Assembly: GCA_965276005.1 (NCBI GenBank)
Contig: OZ254962.1
Location: 1,364,001 to 1,428,000 of the forward strand
From: G965232465 sp965276005
Lineage (GTDB): Bacteria > Pseudomonadota > Alphaproteobacteria > JAQWUY01
Direction: 5' to 3'
DNA: 64,000 nt
Within the stretch, counting starts at the first letter, position 1. Each line of letters starts with the position of its first letter. Made by a program: the position numbers and the translations under genes. The notes under the pieces were generated by a model. That model ran no database searches and had not been told where the DNA came from. It saw only the letters and a program-made list of their open reading frames with translations. Shown piece after piece: positions 54,774 through 63,226 of this stretch.

Positions 54774-54834
54774 ATACCCATACAGGGTATAAGTATCACA
54801 ATAAAATATCTTTGTCAATACCCTAATGGGGTAT
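54774..54834 (-). promoter_or_regulatory. Promoter flanked by two identical-arm palindromes
   Basis: ATACCCATACAGGGTAT (54774-54790; arms extend to TTATACCC/GGGTATAA) and ATACCCTAATGGGGTAT (54818-54834) share arms ATACCC/GGGTAT with 5-bp centres. Their centres are 44 bp apart, about four helical turns. Between them lies TTGACA (54818-54813, minus) with a weak TACTTA 17 bp downstream, directed at the small exported-protein gene. On the plus strand the second repeat is followed by a T-rich run and could pass for a terminator, but no plus-strand gene ends there. Confidence 0.5.
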
Positions 54835-54857
54835 TTTTATTTTGCGGATAATGGAGA

Positions 54858-56432
54858 TTATATACTGTCTGTGGTGAGTACGCCATTTATCATGCGGGTA
54901 TATCCGTGTGGGTTTTCATTTTTTAGGACTTCGGGCAACAAAGATTGTGGGGTTTGTTGGTAGCATACAGGGCGTAAAAACCGGTATATCGCCATACTGC
55001 CCACAGAAGTTGTTCTGGACTGGGTACTGGCGGGGTATGGTCCCCCGTGTACCATAGAGTTTGTTACTTCTACGCCGGTTGGAAAACCGTTAAACAGCAC
55101 CCGTCCTACTTTTTCCGATACTATGTTTAGGGCTTTGTGGGCAAACTCTGTATCGTTGTCGTCCATCCAGATGGTAGCGGTTAATTGCCCGTGCAACGCT
55201 TCCAATACGCTGAGCAATGCGTTTGTATCGGCACAGGCAACCACTAGAGTCGCCGGGCCAAAGATTTCCTGTTGTAACACTGGGTCGGCGATGAAGTCTG
55301 CCCCTGTGGTTTTAAACAGGGTAAACGCTCCCGCATTAACCGCCTCAGCCGTATCTGCGTGTACAGTGTCGACGGCGGGGTGCTGTGCCATCTCCGCACA
55401 GCGTTTGTGGTATGCGGTGGCAATTTTCGGCATCAGCATAGTTTGTTCTGCCCCGTCCGCCCCGGCGGCTTTTAAAGTGTGCACAAACGCCTCTAAACTC
55501 TCGCCCGCCAGCCCGATGACCAGTCCCGGATTGGTACAAAATTGCCCACACCCCATAGTCACCGATGCGGCAAGGGCGGTGGCAATGTCCGCCCCCTGTG
55601 TCGCCAGTGCCGATGGCGATAGGACAACCGGGTTTATCGACCCCAATTCCCCATAAAAAGGAATAGGCGTGGGGCGGGCGGCGGCTTTATCAAACAGTAT
55701 GCGACCCACATGTGTCGAGCCGGTAAAGCCAACGGCTTGTACTAACGGATGTTCGACCAAGGTATAGCTGATGTCATAAGTATCCCCCTGCACAAGGTTA
55801 AAAGTGCCATCGGGCATGTTACACTTTTTACAAGCGGCTTGCACCGCCCGTGCCACAATGGCACTGGTTAAGGGGTGTCCATTGTGTCCCCGCACCACCA
55901 CCGTACAACCGGCAGCTAGAGCAGAGGCGGTGTCGCCCCCCGCAGTGGAAAACGCCAAAGGAAAGTTCGATGCCCCAAACACGCCCACAACCCCTAGCGG
56001 CTGATTCAGCGAGCGAATATCCGGCTTGGGCAGTGGGGAGCGATCCGCTATAGCGGTTTCGATACGGGCATCGAGATGATAGCCCTTGTCGATATAATCG
56101 GCAAAAGCGGTAAACTGTCCCATAGTCCGTGCCAACTCCCCTTGCAACCGGGCTTCGGGCAGGGCGGATTCCTGCATGCCCATTGTTACAATATCCTCCT
56201 TACGCTCCCCCAATTCTGCGGCAATAGTGCGTAAAAATTCCGCCCGCTGGTGAATGGATGTATGCTTATACACTTGATACGCTTTATGGGCATGCACAAT
56301 CGCCGATTCCATAGTGTCCGTGCTGGCGTTACTAACAGCGGTTGTCAACGGTTTGTTGGTGGCTGGGTTCATAGAATGAAAAGTATCCGTACTGGATACA
56401 CTGGCAAAGCCGATAATGTGTTCACTGGTCAT
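54858..56432 (-). CDS. Alpha-ketoglutaric semialdehyde (2,5-dioxovalerate) dehydrogenase
   Basis: Aldehyde dehydrogenase of 524 residues of the NADP-preferring KGSADH group. GVFGASNFPLAFSTAGGDTASALAAG (cofactor region), YGELGSINPVVL with the catalytic-type Glu, and MGCGQFCTNPG with Cys299 are typical of this subgroup rather than of ordinary ALDHs. It oxidises 2,5-dioxopentanoate to 2-oxoglutarate, the last step of non-phosphorylative pentose, sugar-acid or hydroxyproline degradation. No partner dehydratase is in the window. A good promoter (TTGCAA, 17 bp, TATACT) lies upstream. Confidence 0.85.
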   Translation of the reverse strand: MTSEHIIGFASVSSTDTFHSMNPATNKPLTTAVSNASTDTMESAIVHAHKAYQVYKHTSIHQRAEFLRTIAAELGERKEDIVTMGMQESALPEARLQGELARTMGQFTAFADYIDKGYHLDARIETAIADRSPLPKPDIRSLNQPLGVVGVFGASNFPLAFSTAGGDTASALAAGCTVVVRGHNGHPLTSAIVARAVQAACKKCNMPDGTFNLVQGDTYDISYTLVEHPLVQAVGFTGSTHVGRILFDKAAARPTPIPFYGELGSINPVVLSPSALATQGADIATALAASVTMGCGQFCTNPGLVIGLAGESLEAFVHTLKAAGADGAEQTMLMPKIATAYHKRCAEMAQHPAVDTVHADTAEAVNAGAFTLFKTTGADFIADPVLQQEIFGPATLVVACADTNALLSVLEALHGQLTATIWMDDNDTEFAHKALNIVSEKVGRVLFNGFPTGVEVTNSMVHGGPYPASTQSRTTSVGSMAIYRFLRPVCYQQTPQSLLPEVLKNENPHGYTRMINGVLTTDSI

Positions 56433-56488
56433 AATAAAAAGTCTTTCTGTGTTATAGGGTTATAGTTACAGGGTTATACTATGGGCGG

Positions 56489-56517
56489 AGTATACACAAA
56501 GACCACAGATTTTGCAA
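56489..56517 (-). promoter_or_regulatory. Promoter of the KGSADH gene
   Basis: Minus strand TTGCAA (56517-56512), 17-bp spacer, TATACT (56494-56489), 57 bp before the start codon. Confidence 0.55.
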
Positions 56518-56545
56518 ATTTTAAAATTTTTTTAAAATAATGGTG

Positions 56546-56576
56546 TTGACAATGTTGTTGTTATGTACTATGTACA
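56546..56576 (+). promoter_or_regulatory. Promoter and overlapping palindrome of the RipA-like gene
   Basis: TTGACA (56546-56551), 17-bp spacer, TATGTA (56569-56574). The -10 lies inside the palindrome TGTACTATGTACA (56564-56576), which could be an operator. The resulting leader would be about 165 nt. Confidence 0.45.
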
Positions 56577-56593
56577 CTCTTGCGTGCCGAATT

Positions 56594-56620
56594 GGATACG
56601 CTTAGCATGGTTTCGTATCC
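56594..56620 (+). promoter_or_regulatory. Stem-loop in the leader of the RipA-like gene
   Basis: GGATACG (56594-56600) and CGTATCC (56614-56620) pair perfectly with a 13-base loop, just downstream of the predicted transcription start. Confidence 0.4.
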
Positions 56621-56744
56621 CCATGTGTTGAGAGTATGTCTTATGGAATAACAGCCTTTATAGTGGTACAGAATAATTTGGTGTAAATAGTGCTAAAAGT
56701 ATAACTTAGGGCGTATTGAAAATTAAAGGAGTCTAAATCTAGTT

Positions 56745-57866
56745 GTGTCTGATATAAATATAAATGGCGATATAAATGTAAAAGCGAACATATCTATAAG
56801 TAAGGATGTGGCGAAAACATCCAATGCAGGTAAGGATAGAGAAGAGTATTTTGATTTAATGGGTTTCAAGCGAGGAAGTAAGGAACACTGTAGGGCTTTG
56901 CAAAGGGCTCATGAAGTTCGTCAGTTCGAAATAAATCTTTATTGGGAACGCAACAAATATGCATATCTTATAGTGGGTGCGATTTTCTTAGGCGTTTTTA
57001 GTGAAAAAGTGGTTGGACAGGAGACACTTTTGCAATTATTCCTATCGTTTGTTGGAATGATTGTTGCATTTGCATGGGTATTGATCAATAAAGGTTCTAA
57101 ATTTTGGTTAGAAAATTGGGAATCTCATATAGATATGTTAGAAGACGAATTTGAAGGAAATTTGTATAAAGTCGTAGATACGGTAGATTTTGAAAAAAAT
57201 GCTTGGTCGGTATCTAAGACAAATATCCATTTGAGTATTTTTATATTTTTTTGTTTTTCTGCATTGTTCACTATATTCTTCTTTCAAAAAATTCCACCAA
57301 ATTGTATAAAAATTCTTGTCACAAATATCTACCCTTTCAATTTCGGTGTATTTTGGGACACAGATTATGTATTTCTGTTATTAGGTGTGTTAGCATCTAT
57401 TACCGCAGTGATATTTATTTTTAATGTCGTGTTTGCGAGATTTAAATTAATATTATCTAGGTTGACTTTAAAAGTACGAGGGTATTATAAATATGAGTTT
57501 GCGAGATTTAAATTAACATTATCTAGGTTGACCGCCTGTATGCGTGATTATTGGACGGTCGTGTTTGCGAAATTAAAATTAGGATCATCTAGGATACCTA
57601 TATTATTAAAATTAATGGTGGCTATATTAAAATTAGTGGTGGCTATATTAAAATTAATGGTGGCTATATTAAAATTAATGGTGGCTATATTAAAATTAAT
57701 GGTGGCTATATTAAAATTAATGGTGGCTATATTAAAATTAAAATTTTTGCGTCCTAAATTGGATACAAAAAAAGACACAACGGAAAAATATGACCATGAG
57801 TTTACTATTCGTGACAGAAAATATACTTTGACTGAAAAGGCAAAAGATAGTTCAAAGTATAAGTGA
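56745..57866 (+). CDS. RipA-family membrane protein with heptad tandem repeats
   Basis: 373 residues, AT-rich gene. The central part (INLYWERNKYAYLIVGAIFL, then VLINKGSKFWLENWESHIDMLEDE) resembles the RipA family of octameric inner-membrane proteins named after Francisella RipA. About four membrane segments (near 65-85, 95-113, 165-185, 205-230). Then three imperfect 22-residue units beginning FA(R/K)(F/L)KL, then six heptads K-L-M-V-A-I-L (residues 288-329), and a charged C-terminus. Start is a GTG with AAGGAG 13 bp upstream, rather distant; the SDININGDINVKANISI N-terminus is a short repeat of its own. Function unknown; low G+C and proximity to an RloA/RloB pair hint at acquired DNA. Confidence 0.65.
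   Translation: MSDININGDINVKANISISKDVAKTSNAGKDREEYFDLMGFKRGSKEHCRALQRAHEVRQFEINLYWERNKYAYLIVGAIFLGVFSEKVVGQETLLQLFLSFVGMIVAFAWVLINKGSKFWLENWESHIDMLEDEFEGNLYKVVDTVDFEKNAWSVSKTNIHLSIFIFFCFSALFTIFFFQKIPPNCIKILVTNIYPFNFGVFWDTDYVFLLLGVLASITAVIFIFNVVFARFKLILSRLTLKVRGYYKYEFARFKLTLSRLTACMRDYWTVVFAKLKLGSSRIPILLKLMVAILKLVVAILKLMVAILKLMVAILKLMVAILKLMVAILKLKFLRPKLDTKKDTTEKYDHEFTIRDRKYTLTEKAKDSSKYK
57431..57605 (+). repeat. 66-bp imperfect tandem repeats in the RipA-like gene
   Basis: Units start at 57431, 57497 and 57563 (GTTTGCGAGATTTAAATTA in the first two, GTTTGCGAAATTAAAATTA in the third); the third is truncated by the 21-bp array. Period 22 codons. Confidence 0.8.
57606..57731 (+). repeat. 21-bp tandem repeat, six copies, in the RipA-like gene
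   Basis: Six 21-bp units at 57606, 57627, 57648, 57669, 57690 and 57711; five are identical and the second has one base change (Met to Val). A partial seventh follows. Each encodes seven residues with one Lys, forming a long hydrophobic or amphipathic helix. Confidence 0.95.
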
Positions 57867-57927
57867 GAGCGATATATATGCACCCACAAAATGTAACAAT
57901 GTGTTTTTAACTACCAGAGAAAACCTT

Positions 57928-60900
57928 ATGACCGATTATCGCACCCTTGTTCGCAAGTGTATTTATGCCAACGAATCCGATGTGTTACAGCCGCTTATCG
58001 ATTACGCTACCCTATCGAATTCGCAAAAACGCACCATCGACCGGCAAGCGACCGAATTTGTGTCGCTGGTACGAAAATCCCATGAAAACAGTAACAGTAT
58101 GGATGCCCTGATGGCAGAATACGACTTGTCGACACAAGAGGGGATTACCCTGATGTGTTTGGCAGAATCCCTGTTGCGGATTCCCGATGTCCGCACCCAA
58201 GACGCCCTTATTCAAGACAAAATCGGCGGACAAGCTTGGCAAGATCACATGGGCAATTCTCCATCGATGTTTGTCAATGCATCGACTTGGGGATTGATGC
58301 TAACGGGAAAACTGTTGAAAAACCCCCAAAAGGATTTACGCACAACCGCTCCGCAAACTTTAAAATCCCTTGCCCGCCGTTTGGGCGATCCGGTCATACG
58401 GCAATGTATCCGGCAAGGTATGCACATGATGGGACGGCAATTTGTCATCGGTGAAACCATCCAAAAAGCCTATAAAAAAGCCGATAAGAACGCCCAATTT
58501 GGCTACAACCACTCATTCGACATGCTGGGCGAAGCCGCCCGTACGGATGCAGACGCTATGGGCTATTTTAAAGCATACAAACAGGCATTACAGGTGGTCG
58601 GCAAAACCCACCGCAACACCGATGTTATCCGCAGCGATGGTATCAGTGTCAAATTATCCGCCCTGCACCCCCGATACACTTATACCCATCAATCGGTCGT
58701 CCTCGAAGTATTATACCCCCGATTGTTACAGCTGTGCCAACTGGCGGCACAGTACAATATCAGCTTGTGTATCGATGCGGAAGAATGCGAACGGCTCGAC
58801 ATATCGATGACCCTTGTCGAAAAACTGGTCGCAGAACCCAGCTTAGACGATTGGCAAGGATTGGGGCTGGCGGTACAGGCCTATCAAAAACGGGCGTTTG
58901 TATATATCGATTGGCTGGCGGACATTGCTAAAACCCATAACAAACGCTTAATGGTGCGGTTGGTAAAGGGAGCGTATTGGGATACGGAAATCAAACGGTC
59001 GCACACTTTAAACACCGCCGATTTTCCCGTGTTTACCCGCAAACAGCACACCGATGTATCATACATCGCCTGTGTCAAAAAGATTTTGTCCTATACCGAC
59101 TGTATATACCCCTGTTTTGCCAGCCACAACGCCCATACGATAGCCACCGTGCTGACCCTTGCTAAAGACAAACATTTCGAATTCCAATGCTTGCACGGTA
59201 TGGGCGGGGCGTTACAACAAGCGTTGTTACAACAAGGACACAGCGTGCGAGTATACGCCCCTGTTGGCGGCTACAAAAGTTTACTGGCGTACTTGGTACG
59301 GCGGTTACTGGAGAACGGTGCCAATAGCAACTTTGTCAACCGCATTGCCAACGCTCATATCCCCATTGCCGACATTATCGCCGATCCTGTCGACAGCACT
59401 TTAAAACACAACGCCACCCCGCACCCGGCTATTGCCCACCCAAACTTTGTCTGTGGACACAACCGCATATGTGCCAAAGGTATCGACATTACAGATGTAC
59501 AACAGGTGGTTCCCCTATTAGAAAATATCCAAAACATCACCGCTGCAATAACCACTACGCCCCATACGGTCAGCAGCCTTATTGGCGGACAAGATATATT
59601 TGGCGATAGGACAAGCGACAACATCGCCCCGAATACGGGTGCCGTCATAGGCACAGTAAAACTGGCGGATACCGCACACATCGAAACCGCTATGCAAACC
59701 GCAAGCGATGCGTTTACCACATGGCACAAAACCCCGCTTAACGCACGGGCGGACATGCTGTTGCAGGCATCGGATATATTGGAACAGCACACGGAACAGA
59801 TGTTGGCACTGTTGCAGATTGAGGCGGGCAAAACCCTAAACGATGCCATCGCCGAAATCCGTGAGGCGGTGGACTTTTTACGCTATTATGCGGTGCAGGG
59901 ACAAAATACCCTGTCGCCGCAATCCCTACCGGGACCGACCGGCGAAGACAACACCTTGTACACCAGCGGGCGGGGCGTGTTTGTGTGTATATCACCGTGG
60001 AATTTCCCCCTTGCCATATTCTTGGGGCAGATTGCCGCCGCTTTGGTAACGGGCAATACAGTAGTGGCAAAGCCCGCCGACAGCACCCCCCGTATTGCCC
60101 GCCAAGCGGTGGAAATATTGCAACAAGCGGGCATTCCTGCGGATGCGTTAAACTTGATTTTAACCGATGGGGCACAGCTGGGCAAAGTGGCATGTCCCCA
60201 CCCCAATTTAGGCGGTGTGTGCTTTACCGGATCGACAAAAGTTGCCCAAGTTATCGCTACCCAGCTGGCAACCCGTACGCACGGTATTGTAACTTTTATC
60301 GCCGAAACCGGCGGGCAAAATGCCCTTATCGCCGACAGCTCCGCACTGCCAGAACAGGTCTGCGACGATGTGATTATGGGGGCGTTCCAAAGTGCCGGAC
60401 AACGGTGTTCGGCTTTACGGGTACTATATATACAAAACGATGTGGCAGACGAAGTACTCGACATGATTATCGGGGCAATGCAGGCACTACACATCGGCGA
60501 CAGTACCCATTTGTCCACCGATGTAGGACCGATTATCAGCCAAACCGCCCTCGACAGCCTAAACGCCCACAAACAGTGGTTACAAAAAAACGCCCAAGTG
60601 CTACACGCATGCCCCATGCCCGATGGGCTGACGGGTACTTTTTGCCCGCCGATGTTGGCAGAAATTCCCCATATTTCCGTACTAAAATCAGAAAACTTTG
60701 GACCCATACTGCATGTGATCCGTTACAAAGCATCGGACATCGACTCGGTTATCGAAGCGATTAACGCTACTGGGTACGGTTTGACCTTAGGGATTCACTC
60801 GCGCATCGACACCACCATCGACAAAATCGCCGAAAATGCCAAAGTAGGCAACATATACATAAACCGCAACCAAATAGGAGCAGTGGTCGGCACACAACCC

Positions 60901-61038
60901 TTCGGCGGTATGGGCTTGTCCGGCACAGGACCAAAAGCCGGCGGTCCGTTTTACCTATACCGCTTTATCAGCGAAAAAACCCTCAGCAACAACATAAGTG
61001 CCGCCGGCGGCAACGCCCACCTGATGCGGGAAGTGTAA
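57928..61038 (+). CDS. putA: Bifunctional proline dehydrogenase / L-glutamate gamma-semialdehyde dehydrogenase
   Basis: Oxidises proline to glutamate in two linked steps. At 1036 residues it is the minimal type without the N-terminal ribbon-helix-helix DNA-binding domain, so it should not be its own repressor. The FAD-linked barrel (about 110-500) shows RSDGISVKLSALHPRY, CIDAEECERLDISM, RLVKGAYWDTEIK and FASHNAHTIATV; the aldehyde dehydrogenase half shows SPWNFPLAIF, CFTGSTKVAQ, IAETGGQNALI and the catalytic Cys827 in SAGQRCSALR. The start at 57928 is preceded by AGAGA; a GTG nine codons upstream is less likely. It sits between two AT-rich, probably acquired genes and ends 13 bp from the convergent rloB-like gene. 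Confidence 0.93.
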   Translation: MTDYRTLVRKCIYANESDVLQPLIDYATLSNSQKRTIDRQATEFVSLVRKSHENSNSMDALMAEYDLSTQEGITLMCLAESLLRIPDVRTQDALIQDKIGGQAWQDHMGNSPSMFVNASTWGLMLTGKLLKNPQKDLRTTAPQTLKSLARRLGDPVIRQCIRQGMHMMGRQFVIGETIQKAYKKADKNAQFGYNHSFDMLGEAARTDADAMGYFKAYKQALQVVGKTHRNTDVIRSDGISVKLSALHPRYTYTHQSVVLEVLYPRLLQLCQLAAQYNISLCIDAEECERLDISMTLVEKLVAEPSLDDWQGLGLAVQAYQKRAFVYIDWLADIAKTHNKRLMVRLVKGAYWDTEIKRSHTLNTADFPVFTRKQHTDVSYIACVKKILSYTDCIYPCFASHNAHTIATVLTLAKDKHFEFQCLHGMGGALQQALLQQGHSVRVYAPVGGYKSLLAYLVRRLLENGANSNFVNRIANAHIPIADIIADPVDSTLKHNATPHPAIAHPNFVCGHNRICAKGIDITDVQQVVPLLENIQNITAAITTTPHTVSSLIGGQDIFGDRTSDNIAPNTGAVIGTVKLADTAHIETAMQTASDAFTTWHKTPLNARADMLLQASDILEQHTEQMLALLQIEAGKTLNDAIAEIREAVDFLRYYAVQGQNTLSPQSLPGPTGEDNTLYTSGRGVFVCISPWNFPLAIFLGQIAAALVTGNTVVAKPADSTPRIARQAVEILQQAGIPADALNLILTDGAQLGKVACPHPNLGGVCFTGSTKVAQVIATQLATRTHGIVTFIAETGGQNALIADSSALPEQVCDDVIMGAFQSAGQRCSALRVLYIQNDVADEVLDMIIGAMQALHIGDSTHLSTDVGPIISQTALDSLNAHKQWLQKNAQVLHACPMPDGLTGTFCPPMLAEIPHISVLKSENFGPILHVIRYKASDIDSVIEAINATGYGLTLGIHSRIDTTIDKIAENAKVGNIYINRNQIGAVVGTQPFGGMGLSGTGPKAGGPFYLYRFISEKTLSNNISAAGGNAHLMREV

Positions 61039-61051
61039 GTATTGTATATGA

Positions 61052-61720
61052 TTATATACGCCTGTGGATAAGATCGTCCACAAAATTGGCAATCTGCATA
61101 TCGGGGCAGGTTACGCCAGCTCGTATCAATTGTAAGAATTGTGAATCATGCCTTTCTCGTATTTCTTTGGTTCCGTTATATTTAGAAATAGCGATTTCTG
61201 TCTTTTCTAATATGGGTCGCCAATCTTTTGTTTTGTTTTTCTCATATTTCGGCATATGTTTTTTTAATTTCGTCTCACAATCAGCTGACACATCACCAGT
61301 CGCACATAACTCCTTAAAGTGCAACAAAAACCACGCTTCTATACTGGGCAGCTGTGGCAGTGCTTCAACGGGAATATCCTCACTGTATATACTTATTTTT
61401 TTCTTTTTACAATTTTCAATATGTTGAATCACACCATTAAGGCGGGTCTTATCTTTTATATATTCCATAGCAAACACATAATATATGGATTTATACACTG
61501 TACCCTTTTTTTCTATTTTAGATGCAGTATGTTGAAAAGTATGCCCATTAGGTAGGTTTTCCTTATTACCGCCATGTGCTTTTTTTCTGTCAAAACATAA
61601 ATACTGTATGTTATATTTATTCTTCAGTGCTTTCAAGTACTTTTCTTCTGTCTCTGTATATATGACAAGTAAACAGTGATTTTCTTTGCAGGAATTGGGT
61701 TGTTTTCTTTTTCTTACCAT
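61052..61720 (-). CDS. RloB-like (Toprim-type) protein, AbiL-like effector candidate
   Basis: 222 residues, basic, of the RloB family. The acidic start of a Toprim-like fold (VIYTETEEKYLKAL) and the LPSIEAWFLLHFKEL segment match the RloB pattern E-x-x-T-E ... S-x-E-x-W-(L/F)-LLHF. The start overlaps the ATPase stop by 7 bp (ATGGTAA), giving tight coupling. RloA/RloB pairs are found in restriction loci, and the lactococcal AbiL abortive-infection pair has, as I recall, the same make-up; the Toprim-ATPase pairing also recalls PARIS. Probable effector nuclease (inference). AT-rich compared with putA. Confidence 0.75.
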   Translation of the reverse strand: MVRKRKQPNSCKENHCLLVIYTETEEKYLKALKNKYNIQYLCFDRKKAHGGNKENLPNGHTFQHTASKIEKKGTVYKSIYYVFAMEYIKDKTRLNGVIQHIENCKKKKISIYSEDIPVEALPQLPSIEAWFLLHFKELCATGDVSADCETKLKKHMPKYEKNKTKDWRPILEKTEIAISKYNGTKEIRERHDSQFLQLIRAGVTCPDMQIANFVDDLIHRRI

Positions 61721-63081
61721 AATGACACAATATTCGGTATAGCACCAAACACCCCCTGCAAATATTTTTTACCATAATCACCGTCACGGTCATTTTTTAA
61801 AGAAAATTCTGCCAATGAATATAATTCGCTTTGCAATGTGTAATCGTCTTTTTGTGTAAAATACACCTGTTCCGGATGCAATGTTTTTTTGTTTAGTAAC
61901 GATATATCATGGCTAGTAAAAATCAGCTGTGCTTTACCCGTGTTTGTTTCAGGATCATTAAACATATCGACAATATGTTTTGTCAAATATGGATGTAACG
62001 ACCGTTCTATTTCGTCGATACATACAACCCCGCCTTGTTTTAATTTAGCTGATAATATACCTGCATAAGCGAAAAATGATTTTGTACCAGATGATAAATC
62101 CCGCAACTTGAAAGAATGTTCCTGTTGGTTTACATCTGCCCGCATTTTAAAACGAATACTATACTCTTCAATTTTGTTAGGATAAATTTTAAGCATTCCC
62201 CCATCAGGTATTGGGATTGAGAAGTTTTCTTTTTTAACTAACTTCTGTTGTAACTTAGGTACAATATCTTCAAACAACTCCGGCAATTCATCATGAGAAA
62301 TTTCTTTTTCTAATATAAGTACAGTATCTTGAACTCCGAAATCAGCTATATTTAACATACTTAATATTTGTTGTTTATCATCATCCAAATGTATAGTCCC
62401 TGTACCTGTGGGCAAACCATCACCTTGTATGATATGAAGAGCACCAAAAAAATTGTACACATCATTAAAAATACTTACATCATCTCTGTTATGTAATTCA
62501 GCAATAATTGATTGATTATCATTCAGCGATTTCCACAACGCTAAATCTAATATGGGGTGTTGTCCGAATTTCTTAAACAGACTTTTACCCCAAACATCAT
62601 CTATAATATCCAAATGTACATATTTGGTTTTACGATTTACAAATTCAACCCATTGTTTACCTTTGCCGATTTGTTTACGATTTAATATTTCTTGTTCTAT
62701 TTTATTGGGTTTATAGTGTAAAACATAATTATAAATATACCCCCCCTGTAAAAAGACAATATCGAATTCAGAACATGCATCTTTTAATTCGGAAAATTTA
62801 AAAGACTTGTCTGGCAATCTGTCGTTCTTATCAAACCGATGACTCTTTTCTAATACCTGTTCTATTGTTTGTAACGCATACAAAACAGTCGTTTTACCCG
62901 ATGCATTCGGTCCAAAAATACCCGCAGATGTCATAATGTATGGGCATTCGGTGCTGTCGATTTCCACTACATAGGGTTTATCCTTATTGGCTTTTTCGGT
63001 GCGTTGTTGCGTTTCCATTGAAAATTCAAACGGTTCATCACCAACGGGACCAAAGTTGCGAATCGACAAGTTTACTAACAT
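61714..63081 (-). CDS. RloA-like AAA/ABC-type ATPase, AbiL-like sensor candidate
   Basis: 455-residue ATPase of the AAA_15/AAA_21 type. Walker A GPNASGKT (Lys63), a long helical insertion, SSGTKSFFAYAGIL signature-like motif, Walker B GGVVCIDEIERSLHP and the switch FTSHDISLLNK. The opening LVNLSIRNFGPVGDEPF is the usual first strand for these proteins. ATG at 63081 has a GAGGAG site and an excellent promoter; a 16-codon extension is rejected. It is the first gene of a two-gene unit with the RloB-like protein. A role as phage sensor is inferred from family context, not proven. Confidence 0.8.
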   Translation of the reverse strand: MLVNLSIRNFGPVGDEPFEFSMETQQRTEKANKDKPYVVEIDSTECPYIMTSAGIFGPNASGKTTVLYALQTIEQVLEKSHRFDKNDRLPDKSFKFSELKDACSEFDIVFLQGGYIYNYVLHYKPNKIEQEILNRKQIGKGKQWVEFVNRKTKYVHLDIIDDVWGKSLFKKFGQHPILDLALWKSLNDNQSIIAELHNRDDVSIFNDVYNFFGALHIIQGDGLPTGTGTIHLDDDKQQILSMLNIADFGVQDTVLILEKEISHDELPELFEDIVPKLQQKLVKKENFSIPIPDGGMLKIYPNKIEEYSIRFKMRADVNQQEHSFKLRDLSSGTKSFFAYAGILSAKLKQGGVVCIDEIERSLHPYLTKHIVDMFNDPETNTGKAQLIFTSHDISLLNKKTLHPEQVYFTQKDDYTLQSELYSLAEFSLKNDRDGDYGKKYLQGVFGAIPNIVSLW

Positions 63082-63156
63082 GGTTTTATTCTCCTCATAC
63101 TGTATCTTATAAAACAAACAATATTCCATTTTTTGGAAAAAATCAATATACTTGTG

Positions 63157-63185
63157 TATATAAACCTATTTGTGCCTGATGTCAA
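63157..63185 (-). promoter_or_regulatory. Promoter of the RloA/RloB-like pair
   Basis: Minus strand TTGACA (63185-63180), 17-bp spacer, TATATA (63162-63157), 75 bp upstream of the ATG. Near-consensus. A TTCCA/TGGAA stem lies in the leader (63125-63137). Confidence 0.65.
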
Positions 63186-63187
63186 CA

Positions 63188-63216
63188 CAAAAAAATACGC
63201 CGCACACATGCGGTAT
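63188..63216 (-). terminator. Intrinsic terminator of the ThiY-like gene
   Basis: On the minus strand CCGCA (63213-63209), a 4-base loop and TGCGG (63204-63200), extended by flanking AT pairs, are followed by seven T. It ends transcription of the upstream solute-binding gene just before the RloA promoter. Confidence 0.75.
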
Positions 63217-63226
63217 GCCCGATACC

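Larger units (their letters stand above)
56433..56744. other. 312-bp divergent intergenic region
   Basis: Contains the leftward dehydrogenase promoter, the rightward promoter and palindrome for the RipA-like gene, and a hairpin in its leader. No further gene, tRNA or repeat was seen. Confidence 0.6.

Noticed and set aside
54818..54840. Terminator for the KGSADH gene
   Set aside because: The T-run follows the hairpin only on the plus strand, while that gene runs on the minus strand; an operator role fits better.
56433..56744. tRNA or small RNA gene in the AT-rich gap
   Set aside because: No cloverleaf or T-loop (GGTTCRA) pattern was found; only a simple 7-bp stem is present.
57606..57731. 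CRISPR-like array
   Set aside because: The 21-bp units are contiguous without spacers and lie in frame inside a coding region.
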